From contig NW_026570289.1 in the NCBI RefSeq assembly GCF_019649055.1, positions 558,001 through 622,000 on the forward strand: DNA of 64,000 nucleotides, read 5' to 3'. Below, piece after piece: positions 11,567 through 22,864 of this stretch. Source of the stretch: Paramacrobiotus metropolitanus (lineage: Eukaryota; Tardigrada; Eutardigrada; Parachela; Macrobiotidae). A model generated the notes under the pieces. The model worked only from the letters and a program-made list of their open reading frames with translations. It did no database searches and was not told where the DNA came from. Within the stretch, counting starts at the first letter, position 1, and the number at the start of each line of letters is the position of its first letter. The position numbers were made by a program, and so were the translations under genes.

Positions 11567-12109
11567 AAAACCAGGGCGCTATCCACTGGAAACCGAGATA
11601 CGGCTGAAAAAGGCGCCGATGGGGGAATCGAACCCCGGCTACGTCGTTAGATCCGCGTAGGCAGTACCACTGCACCACGGCGCAATACGTTGAAATCCTT
11701 TGACAGACTTTATCGCTGTACCAGCCTGTACGTGAGCCGCTTCTCCGCTCACACCCCCTTTGCAGCTTTCGCTACGTCCTCGTAGCGAGTCTAAGCGATC
11801 CTTCAAGCGGCGGCTCCGGCTCACCGCATCCTCGACCGTTTGAGGTTGCTCCGTTCCTCCTTTTTTGAGGTTGGCACACGAAGTCGCACTTAGGACTCGA
11901 GAGGCTGGGTTCGAACCACGCTGTGCTACCATAAAACCAGGGCGCTATCCACTGGAAACCGAGATACGGCTGAAAAAGGCGCCGATGGGGGAATCGAACC
12001 CCGGCTACGTCGTAAGATCCGCGTAGGCAGTACCACTGCACCACGGCGCAATACGTTGAAATCCTTTGACAGACTTTATCGCTGTACGTGAGCCGCTTCT
12101 CCGCTCACA
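11567..12109 (-). repeat. tandemly duplicated tRNA-derived (SINE-like) unit
   Basis: Two near-identical copies, starting 366 bases apart (11567-11750 and 11933-12109), each carry a 72-base tRNA-like body on the minus strand (about 11619-11690 and 11979-12050). Each has a box A-like TGGTGCAGTGGTA, a box B GGTTCGATTCC, six acceptor base pairs (GCGCCG with CGGCGC) and a T-run just 3'. The acceptor-T arm junction has an extra base and the anticodon arm is irregular, so these look like tRNA-derived repeat heads, not working tRNA genes. A third box B (GGTTCGAACCC) lies between them near 11910. The first copy has a 10-base insertion relative to the second. Confidence 0.6.
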
Positions 12110-12289
12110 TGGCTAAATTACCTCTGATAAATGAATAAAAATCTGTTAATACCTCATCGCCAGAAGTACTTTTAAAGCGTCCCTCTATACTGCAACGTCC
12201 TAACTTGCAAATCTCGTCAACAGACCCCGGATCTTTTACCATTAACTAGAATACTAAACCTTTAATAAGTATCATGATACGAGTACAAA

Positions 12290-12515
12290 CTGTGCACCAA
12301 AACGAAGCAGCATTTATAACAGAGACACTTTCTCTATGCTACCTTGATCGGGGATCGTACCCATTACACAAATCGCGTTTCCCCGTTGTATTTGCATAGA
12401 TACTCGCTGCTTAAAAAACTCTTTCGCCCGCTTCTGGCCAGTGGAAGTCACTATACCGTTTCCAACCATTTCCACTAGCTTTTTAGTGCCGACTCCATAA
12501 GGTCCGTAACTAGCA
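12290..12515 (-). pseudogene. 3' fragment of the same non-LTR retrotransposon
   Basis: The reverse strand is close to 7330-7560 and encodes the terminal segment ending in the QIQRGNAICVMGT tail. The 5' part is missing. It is an antisense-oriented dead fragment, possibly 5'-truncated on insertion. Confidence 0.75.
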
Positions 12516-12717
12516 ATGACATAAGTAACATTTCTATATAATAATGGCTAGGCTTAAAATTATAATAACCCCGAACTAATCCGCTTTCCCACGAAATAAC
12601 TACCTATGCTTCTTAAATCCGCGCAGAATTACATAATCATGCAGCGTCGTGTATGCTACAGACATGTTCTCTCTTTAGAGCTAACAGTTTGTTAAACTAT
12701 ATTAGCACCAATTTCCA

Positions 12718-12732
12718 GGATTTGCCGCTAGC
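12718..12732 (+). promoter_or_regulatory. conserved upstream word of M13 copy 1
   Basis: GGATTTGCCGCTAGC lies 322 bases upstream of the start codon. The same word lies 327 bases upstream of copy 2 and 323 upstream of copy 3, in otherwise diverged flanks. It probably marks the core promoter or start of the 5' UTR (inference). Confidence 0.55.
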
Positions 12733-13039
12733 GGTATTCGCTGCATACAGTGCGTTTAAATGCTGACACAAAATTTTAGTCAACCGAACAATGATTCCCT
12801 AAGGCTTTAAACATGTGCTTTCGAAGTTTCACTACTTCCTGCAATTTATTGACACCGTTTTAGTCATCAAAAATCCGGCTAGTGGAACTGTGCCCGTTTT
12901 AAGAGTGCGGCAAATTCGTTTAAGAACACGGTTCATACAAATTCTTTCGTGCCTATAATATGTGGATAACTTTCAGACACTGTAACTGACATCTGTTTTT
13001 TTTGAAGGCTTTTTCAGATACAAAGCCAGCAAGCGCGCG

Positions 13040-16000
13040 ATGATACTGTTGGGCGTGCTTGGATTGATCACTGCTGCTCGTGTAATACAAGCTAGCGGGA
13101 AGCAGCAGTTATCTAGATCCGTTTGCACTTCAGTTCTTTGCCGCCAAGTCGGTACGTAAAAAAACATTTCATCTAAGGAGGACAAATCCACGGGCGCGAG
13201 CCCGTGGAAAGGATTTGGAAAGGAAATTGCCATGGAATTCCATGGAATCCGTGGATTTACGGAAATCCAAACGGATTTCCGTAATTCCAAGGATTTGTTA
13301 GTTTTTGTTGGAATACCGTTATTCAACTATCTATTTACATAACTATGAAAAAAAAGTCATTTTGATTAACTTCAGCTGCCTAATTACTGCGCATTCGTCA
13401 TTAAAAACTTCATTTGAAACTCCAAACAGATTAAAGAATTAAAAATGATTGAATTCGAAATTTCTGAATTCTGCAAATGTTGAAGAGCAATTCCTTTACG
13501 TCGCAGCCGGTCGAATTTCTGTTCTCTGTTTGCTGTTTTATGGATTTTTTTAAGTTCATGCTTCGAAATATTATATGAGCGCAGTTTTTCTAGTATATTT
13601 GTTTTGCCAGGAAATGTGAACACCAGGTGACCGAAATATGCAAATTTTTGAAGAAGAACATTGTTTTCTGCCGGATAGATCAAGCAGACTTCCTGATCTA
13701 TTGACAATACAAAAGAAATAAAAATCAATAGAAAACAGTAACGTTGGCGGCTACTACTATGGCGATTACGCTATTTTCAAAATAAATCGTTTGAGACCGG
13801 AAGACGAGGTAATGTAAAAATTTGCAGCCGCCTGTCGAAAAACAACACGAAAATTGTTTTGTTTTCATTGTTTTTCCTTGACATTTCTATGCGCTTGGAA
13901 TTCCAAATACAGGGAATCTGGAATTCCAAGCGAAAATTGGAATTCCACGGATTTCCTAAATTCCAGTTTCCAAATCCGAGCCGCCCGCGAGGAGCGCGGA
14001 TTTGGAAATTGGATTCCATCCGTGGAATTCCATTTTCCTTGGACGGTCGTTCCTTAATATTTTCATCAAATCAGAGCAAAAATTCTCATGAACAATTTCC
14101 TGCATTGCTGTACTCGTGTTTTTACTTTGAATTTCCAATAACAATTCCAGCACTGCTGTCGCTGCCCAAAGCTATCGCGCTGCCAGTCACTACAGTAAAG
14201 TGAGGCAGACATTGAACAACTCGTTTATGTTTTCTCTAGCCCGTGAAATCATCTCCAGCATGGATGAAACTGTTAATCCATGCGAGGATTTCTACGCTTA
14301 CGCGTGCAACCGTTGGAACAGCAGCAGCGGTCTATCGCACACCGTGCTCGATCCCAAAATTTTCAAACAACTTCAAGGTACTTGCGACAACGTGTAGGCC
14401 GATTGGCGCTTCGTGATAGTTAATACTGGAACTCTTTCGCTTAGTACTTTTGTAACTGGCGTATTATTAGTGAATTTCGCTAGCAATCCGTCGACAAAAA
14501 TTTGTATTTGTATAATTCTAACCTGTACACAGCAACATTACAGATACGGTTCGATAATGACACTTTAGCGAACTGAAAAGCTTAAAAATAATATCTGTTG
14601 GGTTATGGTCAGTAGGTACCAGACGAAAGCGCATCAACCGTAACGGGTCGGCCAACTTCGGCTTTGCCGCCCATTTGCCTTTGCCGTTTCAGTTTGCCGT
14701 TTTCAACTTTACCTTTACCTTTGCTAGTGGAAAAGCCGTTAGCACAACAATTTGCCGTTTCAGAACGCCGTCTCCAAAAGCCTTGGCTTTGCCGTTTGGC
14801 AAACGAATTACCATTAACACGTTGCCGTAACAGATTGCCGTTCCCGAACATTTTTCAAGTGTTTTCCGGTTTTACGTTTTTTCACATTTCCTGTGTACTT
14901 TATGCGCACAGTCCGTCTGCGAAACTTTTACAGACAGATCTTGGTAATTGTTTTACTGTATAAACCGCAAAACGAACATCAGGACAACATGAAATAGCAT
15001 CACACTGTACTACAGTAACAATATACAGCATAATCTTGATACTAGTACAGTAGTACTGAACATGATTTTGTTAAAGTTATTAGCACATCCACAAGGTTAT
15101 CCATATGATCTACAAAATTATATTGGTAGGTCGTAATCTCAAATTAAAACTAGCAGAAGTTACCGTCAACCGGCGCAAATTTTTAAGCTAATTAATTACC
15201 TGACGAATCAAATTCTTAAGTTCATCACGTTACGAACAAACTAGTGCTAGCGCCAAGATTATGCTGAACGTGTACTGTTACTGTAATACAGTATGATGTC
15301 ATCATCTTATCCTGATATTGTTTTTGGTAGTGTATATGGGAATAAAATTACTAAAATCTGTTAAACTTTCGCAAAAATGTTCGGGAACGGCAATGTGTTA
15401 ATGGTAATTCGTTTGCCAAACGGCAAAGGCTTTTAGAGACGGCAATTTAAAACGGCAAATTCTTGTGCTAACGGCTTTTCCACCGGCAAAAGGTAAAGGC
15501 AAAGGTAAAGTTGAAAACGACAAACTGAACCGGCAAAGGCAAATGGACGTCAAAGGCGAAGTTGGCCGACCCACCTTAGCTGCACTAAATTTTATGTATA
15601 CTCTGTTGAATGCATGTATCTTGTTGGAATTCCCGTTTTGTTTAGAGCTGTTCGAAAGTGGAAATTACACCAATCCCACTGAAAAAAAAGCAGTGGATAT
15701 ATACAACCAGTGCATCAACGAGACGCGAGGTATTCAGAGTTTTTATAAGTATGCCTGCACTTGAAAACACCTTTGTACGGCGTGAGATGTGTGTAGTACT
15801 CGCAGTGTTAAAGGCAAGCGATTCAGTCGCAGGCCATTAATACTTTTTTTTCTCATCCACCAATTCAATCTGCGTGCGGACTGCCGGTTACTAGCTGAGT
15901 ATACTCCCTTTAACAAGTTACCCGCCTTCACTACGATTGCCTTATGCCGACACGTGCGGGGTGGCAGTACAGTGAATGTAAAACTATCCCTTCCATTTAA

Positions 16001-19000
16001 TTCGAGCTAAACGTTTTTGAGCGTCCATCATTACTGATTTTCTCCACAGACAGGCCATTCGACGTCCACGGTCTTGTGCGCGCTGTTGATGACTTGTTTG
16101 GTGGATGGTCGCTATTGAAAGGCAATCCAAATGTGTCCGCTGTTCGTTTGGACGAAATTTTCCTTCGTCTGCAGCAGAACAACATTCAGTCCATCATTCA
16201 TCTTTCCGTAGAAAAAAACGACTTTTCCAGCGAGCAGAATATCCTGTTCCTTAGGATGCCTCAACGCATGTCGGACCGATGGGGATATTGTGCCCGTTAC
16301 CCCTCTCCTTGCAATGCAACTGAGCACCTAATGAACACATGGACACTTATTATCTCCAGATTGCTGAAAGTGGCCAATGCAAGTGTCCACTGGCCAACGG
16401 TTGAAAAGCGGCTGGAGAAAGTTCTTATGTTGGATTTTATGATGGCAACTGTGCGAACTGTGACTTGAAAATCGGTTCAACCACTTAAAATTTTCTGGGT
16501 TTCGCCTTTTATTATTTTTATTTCTGGTTTTAACATGTTGTCTGATTCCTCTGACAGATACAATTCAGAATATATCCACATGTCTTTCTAATGTTTTAAC
16601 ACAATGTCATTATTACTTCCTTTTGTACTTCAGTTTTTTTTTACTTTGCTTTGATTTCATCCAGGTGTTTCGTTTTATTTTTCAATTTTATTTCGCCTTT
16701 TGTTTGCCACGTGTTAAATATTTGATTTTCAATTTATCCGTTTTCGACAACTAGTACCGTTGCTGTTATCCTTTTTTTCGATCGTGGTGATTTTTTCTCT
16801 AAAGCATTTACTTTTAGGACCCAAAGGGATCGGTGAACTTTCTGAAGCGCTTAACATTTGGTGATCTTAGTAAACCGCCATACCGTTCGCGATTCTTTTC
16901 AAGCTTAATGCCGCTGTTCAATGCCATGCTTAAAACATCTTTGGTGAAATTTCAAGCTACGACCGCTACTGAGGTTGGGGACATGTTTCCACAGTACCTC
17001 CTCAAGCTGGATCAGACGATGGCGCAGCTGGAAGCGGACGGGGACGCGGGACTTGCGACAATAGCTGATTGGCTCTGGTGGACCACGCTCTACCACTACT
17101 ATCTTGTATTTCAAGAGGCGGGAAACTGCGTGAAGGTGGTGAAAACGGCCATGCCGTTGACTGTTTCAGGAATGTTCTTCAAGACGTACATACAAAGCAA
17201 AGTCGCTCAAAAGGTCAAACATACCTTACGAAAAAAAAGTTTAAAAATTATTTGTGCAAAATGCGACGTCTGGGTAAAAGGTGAAATTCAAGCAAATTTT
17301 AAAACATCAACAGCAAATTGCTTTCAACAGGCGAATGTGTTAACAACCGAACTTGTAAACGCGGTTCGCGATGCAGTTCTCTTCCAAACTACTTGGATGG
17401 ACCATGCAACGCAAGAAGCGGCCATGGATAAGCTCAACCACACTCTTCAGAGTGTCGGTTTTCCCGAGGAGTTCTTGGATAACTGGAAGCTAATCGATGA
17501 CCTTTATGCAAAGGCTAGTCAACAATTTCACGCCGCCCAGCTTTTGAAAACATTTGTAACGGTGTAATGGTTCAAGAAAGTAAAACAGTATACAGTCCTC
17601 AATAAGATTATTGTTTTATTTTGAGCTTCGAAAGCGGAAGCACAGAAACTACTAAAATATTGACAGCGTTTTTTATGCGGCGTAAATTCCCGTTTTCAGG
17701 CGCAGTCTTGGCTACAAGTGTGAAGCTACCGTGGTCCGCGCTTTGGCTCAAAAGTACTCCGTTTATTTTCTTCCTATAGCCGCCATTCTTGCAGGTCAAA
17801 CTGGAGATATCATTCCACGACACACTACGCACCATCGATCAAAGCAACAGTTGGATCACCCTGCAAAAACTCTCCCGCATTAACGCTCGTAATGATCCTT
17901 TTGACTCTGCCGATATGACCGTGGTATACGCCAACATGTACCCAAACAGCAATTATATTGGTATATTCCTTTTTCGTTTATGTTTAACGTTTTCTTTAAG
18001 ATAGTTACCGTTGGAACGGATGTTTTCGTCGAATAAATGTCATAAAAAGGCTATTTTGCAGACTTTCCTTTCCAAATTTATTTGCACTGTTTTTTGCTTT
18101 TTGAATAATGATTTTTGCATTTTTATTTTGTAAACATTTACACATTTTTTTATAAATATTCATTTCACATTTTTCTAAGTATGAGTCTGTATGACCACAA
18201 ATTCCTGCCTCTTGCATCAGAAGTTGTTTGACTAGTAACTGAAAATTGCCGATCGTTGGTTTTGCAGTTATTTCGGCGGCCACATTGCAGCCACCGATGT
18301 TCTACGCAATCAACATGGACATTTTTAATTACGCTCGCTTGGGTTTTGTAATTGCACACGAACTCACTCATGCTTTGGATATCGGAGGTGAGTTTAGAGA
18401 TTTTGTAAGAGAAAAATCTCTGCTTTTCTAAGTGTATGTGTAACGACAAATTTCGTTAATAGATATGGAATGGGGAAAAGACGGGAAACCGTTTAACTGG
18501 TGGACGAATGCAACATTGAGCAATTACAATGCGAGAAAGTACACTTTAGTCGATTTCTACAACAATATCCCCACGAAGAATGACAGCGTCGATGGACGGC
18601 ACACCCTCATCGAGAACGCTGCCGACAACGGCGGATACCGAGCTGCTTACTTGGTTCATATTCCTGGTATTTTAATTATGAATAATTTGCGCAATAAAAT
18701 TTGTTCTTTTTCAGGCTTTTAGTAATTTTAAGCGCCGCACGGGATACCGCATAAAACTGCCGGGCTTAGAAGCTTTAGATGAGGACCAACTTTTCTGGTT
18801 AATAGGGGCTCAGGTGACATTTTTTGACACTTAGAATGGGGTAGAGCTACAGCGGGAGTTGTTTTAGACATGGTGCACCCGCAATCCAGGATCTATCGAC
18901 GGAGTGCACGCACCCTTCCGATTTCGGGTGATGGGATCCTATATGAATAGCGCGGATTTTAATGCAGCTTACAACTGTCCGCTGGGATCCCCGATGAACC

Positions 19001-19020
19001 CGCGAATCAAAGCGTGGTAG
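13040..19020 (+). CDS. secreted M13 (neprilysin-like) zinc metallopeptidase, copy 1, 11 exons
   Basis: Exons by paralog comparison: 13040-13151, 14240-14377, 15646-15729, 16050-16450, 16818-17213, 17331-17513, 17795-17960, 18268-18387, 18463-18653, 18715-18813, 18868-19020. They sum to 2043 bases, an open frame of 680 residues, near the usual M13 length of about 700-770. M13 enzymes cleave small peptides outside the cell. Visible features: a signal peptide (MILLGVLGLITAARVIQASG), the Cys-rich start ending NPCEDFYAYAC, zinc motif HELTH at about 524-528, third ligand in ENAADNGG (E584, D588), substrate-side His644 and Arg650 in VHAPFRFRV, and a C-terminal Trp. There is no membrane anchor, so it is secreted rather than type II. 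The NAxY substrate box is not conserved (YANMY). The donor after exon 6 is GC. ATG choice rests on conservation of MIL in all copies. Confidence 0.88.
13180..14050. repeat. GGAATTCC/GGATTTCC-iterated insertion in intron 1 of copy 1
   Basis: Two blocks (about 13185-13300 and 13889-14040) consist of repeated TGGAATTCC, CCGTGGA and GGATTTGG words in inverted arrangement. They flank an AT-rich interior with a 114-codon minus-strand ORF (13384-13728) that matches nothing recognised. Strict terminal repeats could not be drawn. Confidence 0.55.
14645..15572. mobile_element. foldback element with ~200-bp CGGCAAA-iterated arms, in intron 2 of copy 1
   Basis: The left arm (14645-14853) and right arm (15378-15572) are inverted repeats starting GGGTCGGCCAACTTCG. 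Both arms are built from CGGCAAA, GGTAAAG and GGCAAAGG words, yet still align with each other over their whole length. The roughly 520-base interior is non-coding and AT-rich. It sits wholly inside intron 2 and does not disturb the flanking exons. Confidence 0.8.
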
Positions 19021-19332
19021 AGATAGCTTTGTCTCTCGAGATGGTTTTAACTTTCGAGTAAGATAGTATCTGTTGCAATGGCGATGCAACATAAAACCAT
19101 ATGACGGCTGTAATTTGAAAAACGCTGCTGTACGCACTAGTTGGAGTTACCAACTACAGGGAGAACCGACTAGTTCCACAGTAATTAAACACCCATTGCT
19201 CTGCAACCCGAAAAAAACACTTTTTCTTTTTCGTAGTTATTTATTCCGTATTGTAAGCATGGCATTAGTTATTTGGTACGTCTTTAGTAACTCGTTGCTA
19301 AAAGTGGCGTAGGCTGCAGAAAATTTATCGAA

Positions 19333-19624
19333 CTATGAAATCCGAATAAACATGCCAACTTCATTAGTCTTCCAGATACATGAACAATGGCGAGTAGGCC
19401 GGGATAAAAATTTTGCCCACGAATCAACCACTTCTATCCAAGTCACATGGACCGTGGAATAGTACACAGTCGTATACTCAAAACAAACATGTTTGGAGCA
19501 TGCGTTTTCCTCTCCGGTTTCAGACAATTCTCCAACATTATTTGTCGTTGTTACGAAACGAATGTGATCTAAGTTAATCTGCCGGACACAGGATTAGGAA
19601 AAACAAACTCATGACCACGTTCAT
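19333..19624 (-). pseudogene. small secreted protein B1, frameshifted
   Basis: A TATA box (reverse of CTTATATA, 19715-19722) and a 5' region shared with B2 and B3 precede an ATG at 19624 that starts a signal-like segment, MNVVMSLFFLILCPAD, followed at once by a stop. A second frame, offset by one base, runs from about 19577 to 19333 and contains a Cys-containing body (ENACSKHVCFEYTT...). Either one indel broke the gene, the assembly has an error, or a short upstream exon feeds the CCGGCAG acceptor near 19577. The body is unlike B2 and B3. It is convergent with M13 copy 1, about 310 bases past its stop. No known family is recognised. Confidence 0.4.
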
Positions 19625-19714
19625 TGTGGATGAAATACTGGAAGACGTTAGGGGTGTTAAAACTTTGTAAAAAGAAAATATTGAATTAACGAAATTTACC
19701 GTGCGCTGCAAGTC

Positions 19715-19722
19715 CTTATATA
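19715..19722 (-). promoter_or_regulatory. TATA box of B1
   Basis: On the minus strand this reads TATATAAG, 91 bases upstream of the ATG. The same box is found at 37716-37723 (99 bases upstream of B2) and 61825-61832 (82 bases upstream of B3). The AAATTTCGTTAAT word follows it in B1 and B2, and AATTTCGTTAAT in B3. Confidence 0.7.
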
Positions 19723-19759
19723 CCCAATGAAATTTACCGGATCACTCAGGTGTAACATG

Positions 19760-20065
19760 CTTTTCGCAGACGCAGCTTACAATTGGGAGAATCTGGAAAT
19801 ATGGTCGGGAAACTGGATCTTATTATCAGTACGTCTATCAGCAAACTTAACCGGCGATACTCGAGCAGCATCAAAATGGTGTCGGCTGTTCTGGCTAGTG
19901 GAAAATTTAAATATCAGCGGCGGAAAATTTTACGGACCCAGGGTCCTGAAGCAGTGGAAGCTGCAGTCAGTTTTCTACAAAACACTTATGGCAGCTCCCG
20001 CACCGCGAGTTGCCGATCACGTTTCGCTTCTCTAGCAGCTTCACACTTAATGCCTATCGAATAAA
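19760..20065. repeat. conserved upstream region of B1
   Basis: About 300 bases here align with 37770-38050 and 61880-62200, each directly upstream of a B-gene TATA box. Shared words include TGCAGTCAGTTTTC, ACAAAACACTTATGGCAGC and GCAGCTTACAATT. Frames are not conserved, so a regulatory role or simple shared ancestry of the duplicated unit is more likely than coding. Confidence 0.6.
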
Positions 20066-21090
20066 GCGCACCTATCGTAATTTAGCTATCGTAATCAGTC
20101 TGCCGCGTTAGAATTTCCTGAAGCGGGAATACAGTAATTTCGAATTAAACTCTAACGGTCGCTTCCATACGCGTATCTGGGAATGCGTATAAATAGGTTC
20201 TTTAAAATGACCATGTATTCCAGCAGATTTCCATACCTAACGACGACCTCAGCGGTAAACGCTTTACAAGAAATAGTTTTAGGGACCTCCGGCGCGGGGC
20301 GAGGAGGATGCTCAAGCTTAGGCATCATGATTTGTTTAACATTTTAAAAGTCTTTTAAATCTCCTATTCTTTTAAATCTCTTTTGGCTTTTGATGTTTTG
20401 TCCGAGAAAGCAGTTCTTTTTGCTCTGCTGTGGTCAAAAAACAAAGAATAAATATGGGATTCGTTTTGAGTGTCTAATGTGCCCTTTTCAACTGGTTTTG
20501 TGCTAATCGTGAAGTTTCTGACTTTTCAACGCGAAATAAATGCAATGCAAATCGAGAAGGCAGTTATTCTAGAGTTAGCTTAGTAACGCTTTTCGTTTGA
20601 CACTTAACATCATGGAAATTTGCTTAGTGCAAATAACGAGCTTACAAGCGGCTGGATGTTGAACTGCTCGCTGATCGCAGCTCCAGCACTTTGTTATGTT
20701 GCGAACAGTCTCAGAATATTCATTTCAGAGATTTCTGACTCTGCGAAATCGGTAATTATGATTGCACTATCCTCAAGCTAAAAGTATGCTGCATGGATGT
20801 ACATACGAGTATAACGGAAGCGCTGCAAAACCTGCGCATATACCGTAGATAAATTTCCTTAGAGTAAAATTCAAGTATACTCTGTAGTCTGTATTCACAA
20901 CTTATCGATATGGACGAGCATCGATAGATAATTCTCCAAAGCGCCTAATCTGACAGAAGGAACGCATGCAATTTGTACATTGCATAATTCTGCTTTTTGA
21001 ATTTCTCTGCCGCAGGTGATTCCCAACCAAGCGGAATCTTGGTTGGCAATACTATGGCACTTAAAATGTGCAAACAATAATTTTCACATG
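20066..21090. other. intergenic part of the unit, no gene seen
   Basis: Parts of this stretch align loosely with 38250-38800 of the next unit (for example the GGATTCGTTTTGAG and TGCAAATCGAGAAGGCAGTT surroundings). No open frame of note is present. Confidence 0.5.
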
Positions 21091-21365
21091 CCATGCTTTG
21101 CAGTAGGAGCCTTGAAAGCTGATAAGTGATAAGTATGAGCAAAATTCTAAAAATTATGCAGTCATCCACTTCAAACGGCACCATACTTCATTTCCGCGTA
21201 ATGCCCTTCTTGCCGAATAACAGAAAAACTGGCCGCGATGTGTTTTGATGATTGCTGAACCGCTCTTCAAAATTCACAATGTACAATTTGCGATGTCTCA
21301 GTTTTCATAACATATTGGTACGGCAGTTTTCAATGTCAAAAACTACGTTTTCTGCTAATAAAACA

Positions 21366-21560
21366 ATGCTGTTGTTAATATTATCACTGCTGGTGGTAGT
21401 GTTGTTTGGTAACAGCTCTGTAATCGGGGAATTTCAGCGTTCTAGCTGGTGTTATATAGCCCCGTTGTGGCTTCAAACGGCTTGCTGTTTCGTAGCTTGG
21501 CAGAACAGTGGATGTCAATCCCCAATTTTTAAAGTCTGTATGTGTACCATAGAAAACTAA
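21366..21560 (+). CDS. possible small secreted protein A1 (64 aa)
   Basis: The ORF starts with a strong hydrophobic leader (MLLLILSLLVVVLFGNSS) and continues with a short Cys- and Trp-containing tail. It follows the conserved A block (21090-21240). In-frame ATGs upstream (21252, 21333) could extend it to 102 residues; I prefer 21366 because it gives a clean signal peptide. The A0 and A2 counterparts keep the VVVLFG or EEFQ segment, but A2 has a stop soon after, so the frame is not firmly conserved. It is divergently placed from B1. No family is recognised. Confidence 0.35.
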   Translation: MLLLILSLLVVVLFGNSSVIGEFQRSSWCYIAPLWLQTACCFVAWQNSGCQSPIFKVCMCTIEN

Positions 21561-21698
21561 AATATGTGTTATCCAGAAATTGGTTCTGTACTTTATACAT
21601 AAATTAAAAATTAGTAATACAGAAAGACGTGCTAATGCTGTGCAATAATCGGTCTAATGACACAAACACTTCAAATATCTTTTCGGTAACAGAAGATA

Positions 21699-22140
21699 CT
21701 TCGAATACTGCCTTATATGGGCTCCCCTTATATTACTCTCCCTTATCTGGGCTCCCGGCTAGTTTGCAATACCCGTGAAATTAAATTTATCGGATTTATA
21801 GCGGAACCCTTTTCTACTTCTTTCAATCGGATTTACCAGTGAGCACACCAAAGAGTTCCGAAATTTCACATCCGAATTATATTTATATATATTATTTATA
21901 TACATGTTTCCATTAATTTCAACCGAATTTGCCAATGAACAAACTGAAAAATGCTACAAAACTACTGGCAGAATAAGTATTTTAAATAAATCAAAAGTTT
22001 CAGTCAGTCATAACACTGATAACAACTGCGAAAGTGTGGGTAATAACGTAACCGCGCATGTAGAGGGTTGCTCATATTGCTCGGGAGCCCAGATAAGGGA
22101 GAGTAATACAAGGGGAGCCCATATAAGGCAATATTCGAAG
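21699..22140. mobile_element. 442-bp element with ~60-bp inverted termini and TA target duplication
   Basis: The ends CTTCGAATA... and ...TATTCGAAG are flanked on both sides by TA. Terminal repeats (21699-21761, 22082-22140) are made of ATGGGCTCCCCTTAT and CTTATCTGGGCTCCC words. Comparison with the paralogous empty region at about 39860-39900 supports insertion here. TA duplication is typical of the Tc1/mariner superfamily, but no transposase is present. Confidence 0.75.
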
Positions 22141-22537
22141 TATCCGTCAAAACTACCACAAGAACACTTCCGAGATATCAGCCGAGTCTGGTAAAGCCAT
22201 AAAGGGCTCCTACCGCAAAGCGCATTCTCTCCCTGAATTTAATTTTGTTTGGGCTGGTTATGAATATGATCACAGACTTGGTGTGATGATTATCAACTAA
22301 ATCGCGAATATGTGCTCATGTCAGTTTGTATCAGTAATTTGCAAATGACATCATAGAGCGCTGGAGTGCTGTAGTTTCACTACTATCATAGACATTAGTG
22401 CCATTACTGTATGTTCATCATCCCCTCTACTTTCAAATCAGTCACCTCCGCTTTAGAATTCACAAAGCATTCCGTAAACGCATACAGTCACATGCATGCT
22501 GAATGTACAAAGATAATCATATAAATACTAATTTGCC

Positions 22538-22552
22538 GGATTTGCCGCTAGC
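22538..22552 (+). promoter_or_regulatory. conserved upstream word of M13 copy 2
   Basis: GGATTTGCCGCTAGC, 327 bases before the ATG, with a TATA-like ATATAAATA about 18 bases upstream. Surrounding 180 bases align well with copy 3 (41110-41300) and partly with copy 1. Confidence 0.6.
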
Positions 22553-22864
22553 CATATTTGTTACAAACGCCGCGCTTAATTAATGATTAAAGACGTTAAG
22601 CAACTAAGAAATAATCCCCTAGGACAAACAAGCGCTTTCAACGTTTAAATACTTTCTGGCATTAGTACTGTTATATTCCTCGAAGAATCCGTCTGGAAAG
22701 CTCTGCGGGTTTTGAGAGTGCAAAATATGTAAAAATAATCCGGTTTACTTGATTTTATACAAATTTTTGTTTCGTTGCTGTAGTTTGTGAATAATTTTTA
22801 GAGAATATTACTGAAATTTGTTTGTTTCGGAAGATTTTTGACTGACAGAGTTGGTTGGTACGCG

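Noticed and set aside
11619-12050. Functional tRNA genes
   Set aside because: The acceptor and T-arm geometry is off by one base and the anticodon arm is irregular; duplication with flanks suits a tRNA-derived repeat better.
13384-13728. 114-codon minus-strand ORF in intron 1 of M13 copy 1
   Set aside because: AT-rich frame inside a repeat-bounded insertion, no recognisable domain and no counterpart in copies 2 and 3.
16833-17567. A single 244-codon exon in M13 copy 1
   Set aside because: Alignment with copies 2 and 3 shows a 117-base intron inside it with GT and AG at matching places.
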